A stretch of 39,301 nucleotides of DNA, taken from contig RPQH01000037.1 of the NCBI GenBank assembly GCA_003820375.1, positions 1-39,301 of the forward strand, read 5' to 3'. Source of the stretch: Ignavibacteriota bacterium. Its GTDB lineage: Bacteria; Bacteroidota; Ignavibacteria; Tepidaquicellales; OLB5. The notes under the pieces were generated by a model. It was given only the letters and a program-made list of their open reading frames with translations. It made no database searches and was not told where the DNA came from. The stretch's first letter is position 1. Every line of letters starts with the position of its first letter. Made by a program: the position numbers and the translations under genes. Positions 24,802-33,060 of this stretch are shown here, in pieces.

Positions 24802-25841
24802 TTATTATTATTGTATTCGTTCTCTATAATCTTATCTAAATACTTAACAATTTTATCCAAATTGCCAAACATATTCGTACCGTAAATTTTATATGTTTCC
24901 ATCAGTTTATCTCCGGATAATTCGAAGACTTTTGTCTGAAAATCTTCATTGTAAGTAATAAATACCTTCAGTTCTTCATCTGGTGTTTGTTCAACAATAT
25001 TTGCCAGAAATGTAGGGTTGTGAGTAGCTATAAAAAATTGATTAGTGTTATAATTAGCAATTCTTTCAGCTAGAAATTTATTGTAATATGGGAAAACGTG
25101 AGCTTCAGGTTCTTCAAGGATTATTGATGAATTTTTATTACTTTCTAAAATGGCATTATTAAATATCATTCTTTGAAAAGTATCTGATGATAATGCATAC
25201 GGTAAAGATACAATAGATCTACCTTCATTTGAAGATCTAAATATTTCTATTTGGTGATCTGCTGATCTTAAATAAAGATTATACCCATCATTTTGGAATA
25301 TACTATTAGAAAATTCATCGATGTCTAAATTATTCTTTATTATTTCTAGTAAATTATCACCAAATGGGGGTTTTAAATATACCGGTTCAATAGCGGTAAA
25401 TTCCCATAAGCTTTTAAATCTATAAAACTTAATAGGATTATCATTTATTGAAGTTAAATCATGATCTATTCTAGAAATGTAATTTATGTTGTTTAAATCA
25501 TATTCATATTTAAATTTCATATTCGAGTCACTAATACATTGTAACTGAATTATTTTATAATCATGAATAATTGGATTAATACTTATTCTCTTAAAATCCG
25601 AATGTTCAATATTTATTTGAAAAGTATTATTTAAATCATTATCATAAAATAAATTATGAAATTTCGATAATCTCACAAAATCAGTAATTTGTTTAGAGTA
25701 TGGCAAACTGAATATCCCAATCGCTTCCAATATATTACTTTTCCCTGTATTCGGTTCTCCAATAAATAAATTAACCCTTGAGCAATCAAACTCAAGTTCT
25801 TTTATTGATTTAAAATTCTTTATTTGTAAGTGCTTAATCAT
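24798..25841 (-). CDS. AAA_15/AAA_21-type ABC-like ATPase
   Basis: A 347-residue ATPase of the SMC/OLD/RecF-like group. IKNFKSIKELEFD leads into Walker A GEPNTGKS (28-35). The signature-like SSDTFQRMIF is near 219-227, Walker B IILEEPEAHVFP spans 240-250 or so, and the H-loop is ATHNP (272-276). The coiled-coil insert is short and there is no fused TOPRIM domain. A strong GAGGAAA ribosome site precedes the ATG. It shares an ATGA overlap with the 160-aa partner. The pair sits alone between repeats and the export operon, as defence islands often do. Confidence 0.85.
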   Translation of the reverse strand: MIKHLQIKNFKSIKELEFDCSRVNLFIGEPNTGKSNILEAIGIFSLPYSKQITDFVRLSKFHNLFYDNDLNNTFQINIEHSDFKRISINPIIHDYKIIQLQCISDSNMKFKYEYDLNNINYISRIDHDLTSINDNPIKFYRFKSLWEFTAIEPVYLKPPFGDNLLEIIKNNLDIDEFSNSIFQNDGYNLYLRSADHQIEIFRSSNEGRSIVSLPYALSSDTFQRMIFNNAILESNKNSSIILEEPEAHVFPYYNKFLAERIANYNTNQFFIATHNPTFLANIVEQTPDEELKVFITYNEDFQTKVFELSGDKLMETYKIYGTNMFGNLDKIVKYLDKIIENEYNNNK

Positions 25842-25909
25842 TGATATTTCCTCATTTAAATATAAAGTTTTTTATCACTAACTAAAATAACCAATTTTAT
25901 TCTATTAAA

Positions 25910-25935
25910 AACAAAACCCCGCAATAAACGGGGTA
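25910..25935 (-). terminator. Intrinsic terminator of the export operon
   Basis: Stem ACCCCG/CGGGGT (25916-25921 and 25929-25934) with a 7-nt loop. On the minus strand it is followed by TTTTGTTTTT, about 30 bases after the stop of permease 2. Confidence 0.85.
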
Positions 25936-25964
25936 AAAAATCTTAATTTTTCATTTTTAATTCT

Positions 25965-27200
25965 TCATTCATACCTCAACGCATCAATCGGGTTCAGCTT
26001 GGCTGCTTTATAAGCAGGGTATGTGCCGAACAATATTCCGATTGCCGAACATACAATTAAACCAATCACAACCCAATCATATGGAATTGTAACGGGTGTG
26101 TTTAGTACTGCTCCAAGTATATTACCGGCTCCAATGCCAAGTATAATTCCCGCTACACCGCCAAACTCGCACAAAAATATTGCTTCAAACAAAAATTGTG
26201 AAAGAATATTACTTCGTTTTGCACCTATAGCCATACGAATTCCGATTTCTTTCGTCCTTTCGGTAACTGTAACAAGCATTATGTTCATAATGCCGATTCC
26301 CGCAGCAACGAGTGCTATGAATGAAATTACACCTGCTCCGTATTTAAAATATTTGGTGAAATTGTTTGCTTCTTTTATAAGTGATTCATTTGAAAATATT
26401 TCGAAATCATTATCTTCACCCGGGGGTACTCTTCTTACCTGTCTCATTAAACCGATTACATGCTCAACCGTCTCATCAAGCATTTCTTTTGTTTGCGATG
26501 TAACGGTTATATTAATTGAATGCCTTTTGCGTCCTGTGTAAAGCTTATCAATAGTTTTAATCGGAACAAGAACAAGGTTATCCGAACTTTGACCTAAGCT
26601 GGCACCTTTTGGTACAAGCAATCCGACTATCTCAAATTTGTTTCCATCAATTACGATTTCTTTACCAAGTGGATTTGTGAATGGGAATATTTTTTCGACA
26701 ACATCAAATCCCACAACAGCAATCCTTCTCTCGGAATTTATATCATTTTCAGTGAAGAACCTGCCATCACTTAGAGTATATGAGTTTGCTTCAAGAAATT
26801 CAGGAGTAACGCCGCCTAATGAAACATTAGGATTTGTCTGGTACTTATCATATTTAATAACCTTGGCTCCCAGCCAGTCTTCCAGACCTACAAGTTTTGG
26901 TAAAGTAGCAAGCTCTTTTAATCTATAGCCCTCATCCATTGTGATATCTCTGCGTCTTTCATATTTTCTCTGTCTGCCGGGACCGCCCATCATCATAACG
27001 GGATTTTTCTGCACCTGGAAAGTATTTGAACCAAGCTGGCTTAATCCGCTGTCCAATCCCTTTTGCAATGCATCAAGTAGTGTCATTACACCGATGATGG
27101 AGAACACACCGATTATAATTCCAAGCAGGGTGAGCGATGCCCTCAGCTTATTGCTGCGGATTGATTGAAGGGCTGATATTAAGCTTTCTTTAAGGTTCAT
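25965..27200 (-). CDS. MacB/FtsX-type ABC transporter permease 2
   Basis: A 411-residue permease. An N-terminal membrane helix (RASLTLLGIIIGVFSIIGVM) is followed by a periplasmic MacB core domain of about 230 residues, then three FtsX helices with TERTKEIGIRMAIGAKRSNI between the first two. It works with a MacB-like ATPase, a HlyD adaptor and TolC to move substrates out of the periplasm. It is a paralogue of permease 1 (29092-30318), so the complex may be a heterodimer. It is the last gene of the operon. Confidence 0.9.
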   Translation of the reverse strand: MNLKESLISALQSIRSNKLRASLTLLGIIIGVFSIIGVMTLLDALQKGLDSGLSQLGSNTFQVQKNPVMMMGGPGRQRKYERRRDITMDEGYRLKELATLPKLVGLEDWLGAKVIKYDKYQTNPNVSLGGVTPEFLEANSYTLSDGRFFTENDINSERRIAVVGFDVVEKIFPFTNPLGKEIVIDGNKFEIVGLLVPKGASLGQSSDNLVLVPIKTIDKLYTGRKRHSINITVTSQTKEMLDETVEHVIGLMRQVRRVPPGEDNDFEIFSNESLIKEANNFTKYFKYGAGVISFIALVAAGIGIMNIMLVTVTERTKEIGIRMAIGAKRSNILSQFLFEAIFLCEFGGVAGIILGIGAGNILGAVLNTPVTIPYDWVVIGLIVCSAIGILFGTYPAYKAAKLNPIDALRYE

Positions 27201-27201
27201 T

Positions 27202-27894
27202 TTAGTTTATAATTTTGTAGCTTCCGTTTTCTTCCTTGATTTCAAAACTTCCCGTTTCTTTTTTTGAATCAAGATTGATTGAATAATAATACTTCCCGGA
27301 GTATAATTTCTTATCTTTTAGTTTTCTTTTGTTTAAAACAACATCGTACAACCCGCCATTTATATAGTAAAAGCTATTATTATCTATAATTTTATTGCTT
27401 GAATCAAATAAAGCATATGAAAAATTAAATGTTTGAGGTATATTTATTTTTTTTATTAATAATGAATCGATTTCATCTCTGTGTTTTTCAATTTCAAGAC
27501 AATCATCTGCATAATACAAAACTAGATTTTTTTTTATATCAGCAAAATTGCCGGTTATCAAATTATACTTGTAAATACCATTAAATAATTTAGCTTCATA
27601 ATAATATATCTTGTATCCTCCTTTTTTCAGAAATTGATGTACTAACTCTGATACTAATGTTTGACCTGATTCATCATAAATTCTAAATGTTACAGTGTCA
27701 TCTGATTCAATTGCAAACTGAAAACATATTTCATGACAAAAAGGATTCGGATATACCTGTTTCAAATATGTTATATTTGTATCAATTCCAAGATATTTTA
27801 TCTGAACCTTCAATGAATCCTTGTGTATCTGGCTGTATACAATATTACTAAATAAAATAAAAACTAAAAAAAAGAAAATTCTTTTTGAAAACAT
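27202..27894 (-). CDS. Secreted protein with sorting-domain-like fold
   Basis: A 230-residue exported protein: signal peptide MFSKRIFFFLVFILFSNIVYS with cleavage before Gln. The mature start (QIHKDSLKVQIKYLG) closely parallels the next gene upstream (QVSKDSLQVILEYLG). Residues 45-125 look like a type IX sorting/FlgD-Ig domain (VYPNPF, TFRIYDESGQTLVSELVHQF, GIYKYNLITG). This domain is at the N-terminal side rather than the C-terminus, followed by a second strand-rich half. It begins six bases after its paralogue and ends one base before permease 2. Function unknown. Confidence 0.7.
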   Translation of the reverse strand: MFSKRIFFFLVFILFSNIVYSQIHKDSLKVQIKYLGIDTNITYLKQVYPNPFCHEICFQFAIESDDTVTFRIYDESGQTLVSELVHQFLKKGGYKIYYYEAKLFNGIYKYNLITGNFADIKKNLVLYYADDCLEIEKHRDEIDSLLIKKINIPQTFNFSYALFDSSNKIIDNNSFYYINGGLYDVVLNKRKLKDKKLYSGKYYYSINLDSKKETGSFEIKEENGSYKIIN

Positions 27895-27899
27895 AATAT

Positions 27900-28271
27900 T
27901 TATTTTACAATCATTATTTTCTTCGTCTCCGCAAAATCACTGTATTTTAACCGGTAGAAATAAATTCCTGATTTCAAAACTGAAATATTCCATTTTACAA
28001 TATATTTACCTGCTTTTAATGTATCACTAATCATTTCACAAACAACCTCACCCGAATCATTAAGTAATGTAAACGTTGTAAAAGCATCCTGTTTAATTTC
28101 AAGCTTTAAATCAGAAACCGGTCCAAAAGGATTTTGTGGAAATTTAACAGAATCTGTTCCCAAATATTCTAATATTACTTGAAGAGAATCCTTTGATACC
28201 TGACTTTGAACATTATTTATAAACAAAGAACAAACTGCAGCAGAAATTATTATTAAATATTTTAATTTCAT
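27900..28271 (-). CDS. Secreted stand-alone sorting-domain-like protein
   Basis: A 123-residue exported protein: signal peptide (about 23 residues, ending NVQS before Gln) and then little more than one type IX sorting/FlgD-like Ig domain. Visible are NPFGPVSDLKLEIK, TFTLLNDSGEVVCEM, LKAGKYIVKWNI, SGIYFYRL and the closing KKIMIVK. There is no separate cargo domain. It is paralogous to the gene on its 3' side and shares its general design with 28572-28982. Confidence 0.72.
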   Translation of the reverse strand: MKLKYLIIISAAVCSLFINNVQSQVSKDSLQVILEYLGTDSVKFPQNPFGPVSDLKLEIKQDAFTTFTLLNDSGEVVCEMISDTLKAGKYIVKWNISVLKSGIYFYRLKYSDFAETKKIMIVK

Positions 28272-28273
28272 GG

Positions 28274-28564
28274 CTAATTCTGCTGTAAACTTTTTCCCTT
28301 TTCTTCCTCAATTTCCCTCATTGTTTCATATAATTTCAGTTTGCTGTTCAACCTGTCTTCATGGTTTACCGGATACTTTTTATTTTTAAGTCTGTGTCTT
28401 GGAGATGTTAAAAATAATAAAGCAAATATCCCAAAAAACATCCCCATGAACATCCAGAATAACGGACTTTTATCTTTTTTCTTTGCAGTAAAATAGCAGA
28501 TAATAGGTATTACTATTGCCCACAAGAAAGCAAAAATATAATATTCTATATTAATTGACTGCAT
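28274..28564 (-). CDS. Small two-helix membrane protein
   Basis: A 96-residue protein with two membrane helices (YYIFAFLWAIVIPIICYF and FWMFMGMFFGIFALLFL) joined by a basic loop, then a charged cytosolic tail. No family recognised. Two bases from the next gene, so firmly inside the operon. It could be a permease accessory subunit, but nothing in the sequence proves it. Confidence 0.6.
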   Translation of the reverse strand: MQSINIEYYIFAFLWAIVIPIICYFTAKKKDKSPLFWMFMGMFFGIFALLFLTSPRHRLKNKKYPVNHEDRLNSKLKLYETMREIEEEKGKSLQQN

Positions 28565-28571
28565 ATATAAA

Positions 28572-28982
28572 CTATTTTATAAAAAAATCTTTCCTGTAAA
28601 CGAACTGGTCAGTTTCAAACTCGCACCAGTACCTGCCGGGTTTATAATTCTCCATTTCCCAGCGGACGCGGTATCTTCCTGCTGTCAAAGATCTTTCATC
28701 TATCAGGTTTATTATATCGTTTTCAGTTGTATCTGTTACTGTTAATTTAAGAACGGTTGTTTCCGGTATTTCCAAATCTACTCTGACAATCCTGTTATTA
28801 GGATTTTTCGCATCTGTTTTAACATAAGTATCTGATATATTATAAAACTCCGGTCTTTCCTTCGATATTTTTTTTATTATAATGCTTGCAGTATCAAAAT
28901 ATTCCTGAGATAATAATGAACATGTACCACATACATGTAATATTATTGTTAAAACTAATAGCTTAAATATCCTTCGTATCAT
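28572..28982 (-). CDS. Secreted FlgD/sorting-domain-like protein
   Basis: A 136-residue exported protein with a signal peptide (IFKLLVLTIILHVCGTCSLLS) cut before Gln. The mature part is one Ig-like domain in the style of FlgD or type IX tails: TVLKLTVTDTTENDIINLID, LTAGRYRVRWEM, PGRYWCEFETD and the closing YRKDFFIK. Third member of the stand-alone set between the two permeases. Confidence 0.68.
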   Translation of the reverse strand: MIRRIFKLLVLTIILHVCGTCSLLSQEYFDTASIIIKKISKERPEFYNISDTYVKTDAKNPNNRIVRVDLEIPETTVLKLTVTDTTENDIINLIDERSLTAGRYRVRWEMENYKPGRYWCEFETDQFVYRKDFFIK

Positions 28983-28986
28983 GTAT

Positions 28987-29080
28987 GAGATTGCTTCGCT
29001 TTTCTTATATTTAAAACATCTTTTACTTTACAAACTTTAAGAACTTTATAAACTTTATGAACTGTTTCTGAGCTCGCAAT
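28987..29080 (+). repeat. Dispersed 92-98 bp element, copy 5, with 9-bp array
   Basis: GATTGCTTCGCTTTTCTTAT ends at 29008 and GAGCTCGCAAT spans 29070-29080, exactly 61 bp apart. On the minus strand the middle includes four 9-bp units of TAAAGTTNN. The element separates permease 1 from the small secreted genes. Confidence 0.82.
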
Positions 29081-29091
29081 TGGGAATGTTG

Positions 29092-30318
29092 CTACTCATA
29101 ACGCAGTGCATCCACCGGATTCAGCTTCGATGCCTGGAAAGCAGGGAAGAAACCGGAGACTATTCCCGCAATTGCAGAAATTACTAATGCTAATGCAACT
29201 ACCCACATCGGCATTGCAGTCGGCAGCAGGTACGCATTAATCATTAAGCTTATCGGAAAAGCTATAGCAAGCCCTATAAATCCGCCAAGCAGGCATATTG
29301 ATACCGCTTCAAGCAGGAACTGTACAAGTATTGTGCTTCGCTTTGCACCAATTGCTTTTCTTATTCCTATTTCCTTTGTTCTTTCCTTAACCGATACAAA
29401 CATTATGTTTGCAATTCCAATTGAACCTACTATCAAAGATAATAAAGTGATAGCTGTACCAATTGCTTTTATTAATCCGGTCAACTGGTCATATGTCTGC
29501 CTGAATGCTTCCTGCTGGTTTATACCAAAATCCGGTTTACCGCCCACAGGAATCCTTCGTGCACGCATCATTATTGACTTAACCTCTTCTTTCGTATCTT
29601 CAATGCCTTCAACACCGGCAGCTTTTACATTTATTGTAAGCTGCCGTCTTGTTCCGAACATTTTAAAGAACTTATTCAAAGGCATTAATATCCTGTTATC
29701 AAGCGAGAATAAACCGAGCATGCTTCCCATTTTTTCATTTACACCTATAACTTTCAAATTATAGCCGTTAACTTTTATTGTTTTACCGATAGGATTGACA
29801 TTTGCGAAAAACGCTTCTTTAACATCCATACCAATTATGCAAACAGGCCAGCCGCCATCTGATTCTCTTTTTGTGAAAAATCTGCCTTCATCTATTCCTA
29901 CTCCAAGTGTTCTTTGATATTCTTCTGTTGTTCCTAATATCATAACATTTTCAGAGCTGTATTCTCCGTATGTTACAGTACCTCCCGCACCCGCTGACGG
30001 GCATACTGACTCTGCAGACTGAAGGTTATTGGCAAGATAATTATATTGTTTCATTGTAATGTCTTTCCTGTTCCTGTAAACCTCCCAGTCCTCTTTTCCA
30101 AACCATTCGAACTTCTGAACATACAAAACATCAGCACCCACCGAAGCTATACTTTTTTCAAATGCGAGATTTATGCCTTCGATTGCAGTCTGTAAAATTG
30201 TTACTGCCATAATGCCGATAACAATACCCAGCGTTGCCAGAATAGAACGCATCTTATTGGCTTTTATAGCATTGAAGGAAATCATTATTCCTTCTTTTAT
30301 TTCAAGTAAAAAATTCAA
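29092..30318 (-). CDS. MacB/FtsX-type ABC transporter permease 1
   Basis: A 408-residue permease of the same layout as permease 2: first helix RSILATLGIVIGIMAVTI, a MacB core periplasmic domain, then three helices with KERTKEIGIRKAIGAKRSTI. Both proteins end in the same segment (KLNPVDALRYE here, KLNPIDALRYE in permease 2). It is expected to pair with the ATPase at 32082-32804. A three-hairpin element lies between this gene and the TPR gene upstream. Confidence 0.9.
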   Translation of the reverse strand: MNFLLEIKEGIMISFNAIKANKMRSILATLGIVIGIMAVTILQTAIEGINLAFEKSIASVGADVLYVQKFEWFGKEDWEVYRNRKDITMKQYNYLANNLQSAESVCPSAGAGGTVTYGEYSSENVMILGTTEEYQRTLGVGIDEGRFFTKRESDGGWPVCIIGMDVKEAFFANVNPIGKTIKVNGYNLKVIGVNEKMGSMLGLFSLDNRILMPLNKFFKMFGTRRQLTINVKAAGVEGIEDTKEEVKSIMMRARRIPVGGKPDFGINQQEAFRQTYDQLTGLIKAIGTAITLLSLIVGSIGIANIMFVSVKERTKEIGIRKAIGAKRSTILVQFLLEAVSICLLGGFIGLAIAFPISLMINAYLLPTAMPMWVVALALVISAIAGIVSGFFPAFQASKLNPVDALRYE

Positions 30319-30356
30319 AAACTTAGTTTATAATTTATTTTTTTTGTATCGCAAAC

Positions 30357-30487
30357 CACTCCTTACCAAATTTTCCTTAGATCCCTTTGGGACTATTTGG
30401 TAAGGTTTTATTAGGAGATTTCAAATCATCCGTCATTTACTTTCCCAAATAGTCCCAAAGGGATCTAAGGAAAATTTGGGAAAGAGG
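30357..30487 (+). repeat. Three-hairpin element, full copy 2 with long cores
   Basis: Hairpin 1 has arms CCTTACCAAAT/ATTTGGTAAGG (30361-30371, 30395-30405) around a 23-nt core. Hairpin 2 has arms CTTTCCCAAAT/ATTTGGGAAAG (30440-30450, 30474-30484) around another 23-nt core (30451-30473). The second core is the exact reverse complement of the first (23 of 23). A weak middle stem (GGAGAT/ATCATCC, 30414-30431) lies between. The flanks match copy 1, but the cores are unrelated to its TTCT/AGAA. Confidence 0.9.
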
Positions 30488-30544
30488 GGGTCTTATAAAC
30501 TCAAATAACTCCCGAACTCACAACTCTCTGACTCTCTGACTCTA
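30488..30544 (-). repeat. GAGTCAGA short-period array at the TPR gene stop
   Basis: On the minus strand the TAG stop (30542-30544) leads straight into GAGTCAGA, GAGTCAGA, GAGTTGT, GAGTTCGG, GAGTTATTT, GAGTTT: units of 6-9 bases. Related GACTCC strings occur near 36320-36760. Confidence 0.8.
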
Positions 30545-32062
30545 ATTCTTAATTTCACTCTTCGCCAGCTCATTCTTAATCTTTCCATCCATTGAATCTT
30601 TGAAATCATAATCATAATCTATATCTTCAGCTTTATCGAAATATTCTTTTGCTTCGGCAATTTTACCCATTTTTAATAAACATCTTCCTATCTGGAAATA
30701 CGCTTCAGGAACAAGCCATTTTTCTTCGGCAGGGTGGAGGTTCAGATTCCTTTTAAAGCTTTCAATTGCCTTATTATAATCCTTCTGCCTGTAATAGACC
30801 TGACCTACACCATGATTTACCTGTACAGTAACATCTTCATTCGGCATCTGGTCAAGTTCATTTATTTTCCGGTAATCGTCAAGTGCTTCTTCATACTTAC
30901 CGATAGAGCGGTTATTATCCGCTGTTATAAGCAATGAATCCACGTAAGTGAGCGGACGGCTTATTCTTATATTCAATCTTCTTAAATGATATTTTTCCCA
31001 TTCATTATCTTCAGGGAAATCAGTTCTTTTCTGATTATAAAATTCCATCGCTTCATTTCTTTTGCCAAGCAGTTCAAGCGAAGCACCAATGCTGTATAAC
31101 CTGTTATTTAACCTGTCATCTTTTGAAATATACTGCATAAACTTCTTGCCGTATTCAACGGCTTTTTCAAAATCATTTAACCTGAAATAAGCAGTGCTTA
31201 ATGCTCCGTAAGAAGATTTATAAACTATATCCGCTTCTTTACCTTTGTTAAGCTCAATCGATTTCTCATATGCTTCTATAGATTCCTGTGTTTTATCCTG
31301 CTGTGAAAGCAGTAATCCCCAAAGCATCCATATTGCAGGGCTTTCAGGATATGTTCCGGTCAGTTGGTGTGCATAACCTTCTGCTGCGGTAAAGTTTTCT
31401 TCTCTCCATGAAAGAAGCGTAAGATAAAACTTTGCTTCGGTTGATGTATATGTACCTTTTGATGCAGCTGTCTCTAATTGTCTTTTGCCTTCTTCCCGGT
31501 TTCCTGAATAACCTAAAATGGAAGTAAGCCATTGCAGCTTTCTCGGTATCATGCTTATCATATAATTATATACGCCAAGTCCTAAATAAGCATCATAATA
31601 ATTAGGATTTTTTTCGACAACAAAGGTTAAAGCTTTATTTCCGTCTTTAATATCGGATGCCGCTTTCAAAACATTTTTATCTACAGTATAAACCAAAAAA
31701 GCACGGATAGTATAGGTCCAGCCCATATACATCTGCGCATCAAGGTCGTTTTCATTTTTATCAATTGTCTCCGAGCATTTTTCGATTATCTTATCGGAAA
31801 GGTTAAGATATGTTTCATAATCCGTTTTATTTTTAGTAAGCATAGCTTTCCAGAAATAAACAGTTGATTCGAAAAACGGACCTCTCGGGTCATTTGGAGC
31901 AATATTTTTTGCCTGTTGGAATTTCGATAATGCACTATTAAAATCAATATTGTATGTTGCAGCAATTCCATCTGATATCAATGTATGTACCTGGTTAAAA
32001 TCCTGTGCTGCAGATACTTTCAAAAGGGCAAATAAAAGTATGGGGATAAATATCCGTTTCAA
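30542..32062 (-). CDS. Periplasmic tetratricopeptide-repeat protein
   Basis: A 506-residue protein with a signal peptide (MKRIFIPILLFALLKVSAAQ, cut before Gln). The mature part is built of helical repeats. Clear TPR units include SPAIWMLWGLLLSQQDKTQE, STAYFRLNDFEKAVEYGKKF, HGVGQVYYRQKDYNKAIESF and AYFQIGRCLLKMGKIAEAKE. The N-terminal half has a less regular set including ALTFVVEKNPNYYDAYLGLG. It sits inside the export operon between ATPase and permease 1, so it may be a periplasmic partner; no enzymatic motif is visible. Confidence 0.85.
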   Translation of the reverse strand: MKRIFIPILLFALLKVSAAQDFNQVHTLISDGIAATYNIDFNSALSKFQQAKNIAPNDPRGPFFESTVYFWKAMLTKNKTDYETYLNLSDKIIEKCSETIDKNENDLDAQMYMGWTYTIRAFLVYTVDKNVLKAASDIKDGNKALTFVVEKNPNYYDAYLGLGVYNYMISMIPRKLQWLTSILGYSGNREEGKRQLETAASKGTYTSTEAKFYLTLLSWREENFTAAEGYAHQLTGTYPESPAIWMLWGLLLSQQDKTQESIEAYEKSIELNKGKEADIVYKSSYGALSTAYFRLNDFEKAVEYGKKFMQYISKDDRLNNRLYSIGASLELLGKRNEAMEFYNQKRTDFPEDNEWEKYHLRRLNIRISRPLTYVDSLLITADNNRSIGKYEEALDDYRKINELDQMPNEDVTVQVNHGVGQVYYRQKDYNKAIESFKRNLNLHPAEEKWLVPEAYFQIGRCLLKMGKIAEAKEYFDKAEDIDYDYDFKDSMDGKIKNELAKSEIKN

Positions 32063-32081
32063 TAATACCTCTGCTTTTAGT

Positions 32082-32804
32082 TTATGCTTGTATCTCGTTT
32101 ATAATTATATTTTTTGGCGGTCTTACTACTTTATCAAATTCTATCATGCCGTCTTTGAGCCTTATCACGCGTTCGGCATGCTCTGCTATAAAATCTTCAT
32201 GTGTTACAAGAATTATAGTATTGCCTTTGGAATGCAGTTCATCAAACAATTGCATTATTTCATCACCGGTTCTCGAATCAAGGTTTCCTGTCGGTTCATC
32301 AGCAAGAATGATTGACGGTTTGTTTACAAGTGCCCTGGCAATTGCAACACGCTGTCTTTGCCCGCCTGATAATTCATTCGGTTTATGAAGCATCCTGTCT
32401 TTTAATCCAACCTGGTCAAGTGCCTGTTCGGCAAGCTCTAATCTTTCGTGTCTTGACATGCCCGAATATATCAGCGGCAGCTCAACATTATGCAAAGCAT
32501 TTGAGCGGGGGAGTAGATTGAATGTCTGGAATACAAACCCGATCTCCCTGTTTCTTATTGCGGCAAGCTCATTATCATCCATTTCGCTTACGTTATTACC
32601 GTTAAGCTCGTAATATCCGGAAGTGGGTACATCAAGGCATCCGATAATATTCATTAAAGTTGATTTACCTGAACCGGATGGTCCCATGATTGCCACATAT
32701 TCGTTTTTTGTAATAGACATGGTAATGCCTTTAAGAGCATAAAGCTCTTCAACGCCCATTACATACAGCTTTACCAGGTTGTCAGTTTTTATTATTTCCT
32801 GCAT
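32082..32804 (-). CDS. MacB/LolD-type ABC transporter ATPase
   Basis: A 240-residue ATPase. Walker A is GPSGSGKST (41-49), Q-loop VFQTFNLLP, signature LSGGQ (145-149), Walker B IILADEP (165-171), H-loop [24 protein letters not shown] is typical of the MacB/LolD group that drives FtsX-type permeases. It is the only ATPase in the operon for two permeases. The gene is followed 19 bp later by the TPR gene. Confidence 0.94.
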   Translation of the reverse strand: MQEIIKTDNLVKLYVMGVEELYALKGITMSITKNEYVAIMGPSGSGKSTLMNIIGCLDVPTSGYYELNGNNVSEMDDNELAAIRNREIGFVFQTFNLLPRSNALHNVELPLIYSGMSRHERLELAEQALDQVGLKDRMLHKPNELSGGQRQRVAIARALVNKPSIILADEPTGNLDSRTGDEIMQLFDELHSKGNTIILVTHEDFIAEHAERVIRLKDGMIEFDKVVRPPKNIIINEIQA

Positions 32805-32871
32805 TGTAAAAATTTAATTTCTTATTGCTAGTGTACGTTTCGTCACGACTTAACTATATACTGCTATCATT

Positions 32872-33010
32872 AATCTTTCTACCATAATATCATCCCTTCG
32901 GGATTCATTCGTTCTATTGTCAATCTTTTCTACCATAATGTCATCCCTTCGGGATTCTTATTATTTTTTGCAATATCATCTCTACTATTATGTCACCCTT
33001 TCGGGGTTTA
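32872..33010 (+). repeat. Three direct repeats with ATCCC-TTC-GGGAT hairpins
   Basis: Units of about 35 bp at 32872-32906, 32922-32957 and 32976-33010, each reading roughly TCTACCATAATGTCATCCC then TTCGGGATTC (third copy diverged). Spacing is about 50 bp. They lie inside the operon, between the HlyD and ATPase genes. No gene is visible in 32805-33057. Confidence 0.8.
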
Positions 33011-33015
33011 TATTC

Positions 33016-33060
33016 TCAAACTTAACGAACTTAACAAACTTAACAAACTTAACAAACTTA
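33016..33060 (-). repeat. TAAGTTTGT 9-bp tandem array at the HlyD gene stop
   Basis: On the minus strand the TAA stop (33058-33060) is the first of five 9-bp units: three exact TAAGTTTGT, then TAAGTTCGT and TAAGTTTGA. Same relation to the stop as at 236-269. Confidence 0.92.

Noticed and set aside
26023..26541. Plus-strand 172-codon frame
   Set aside because: Antisense shadow of the permease 2 gene; low-complexity Ile/Pro/Ser content typical of such shadows.
30357..30487. Simple bidirectional terminator pair
   Set aside because: The 11-bp stems lack T tracts in the right place, and the long complementary cores are not explained by termination.
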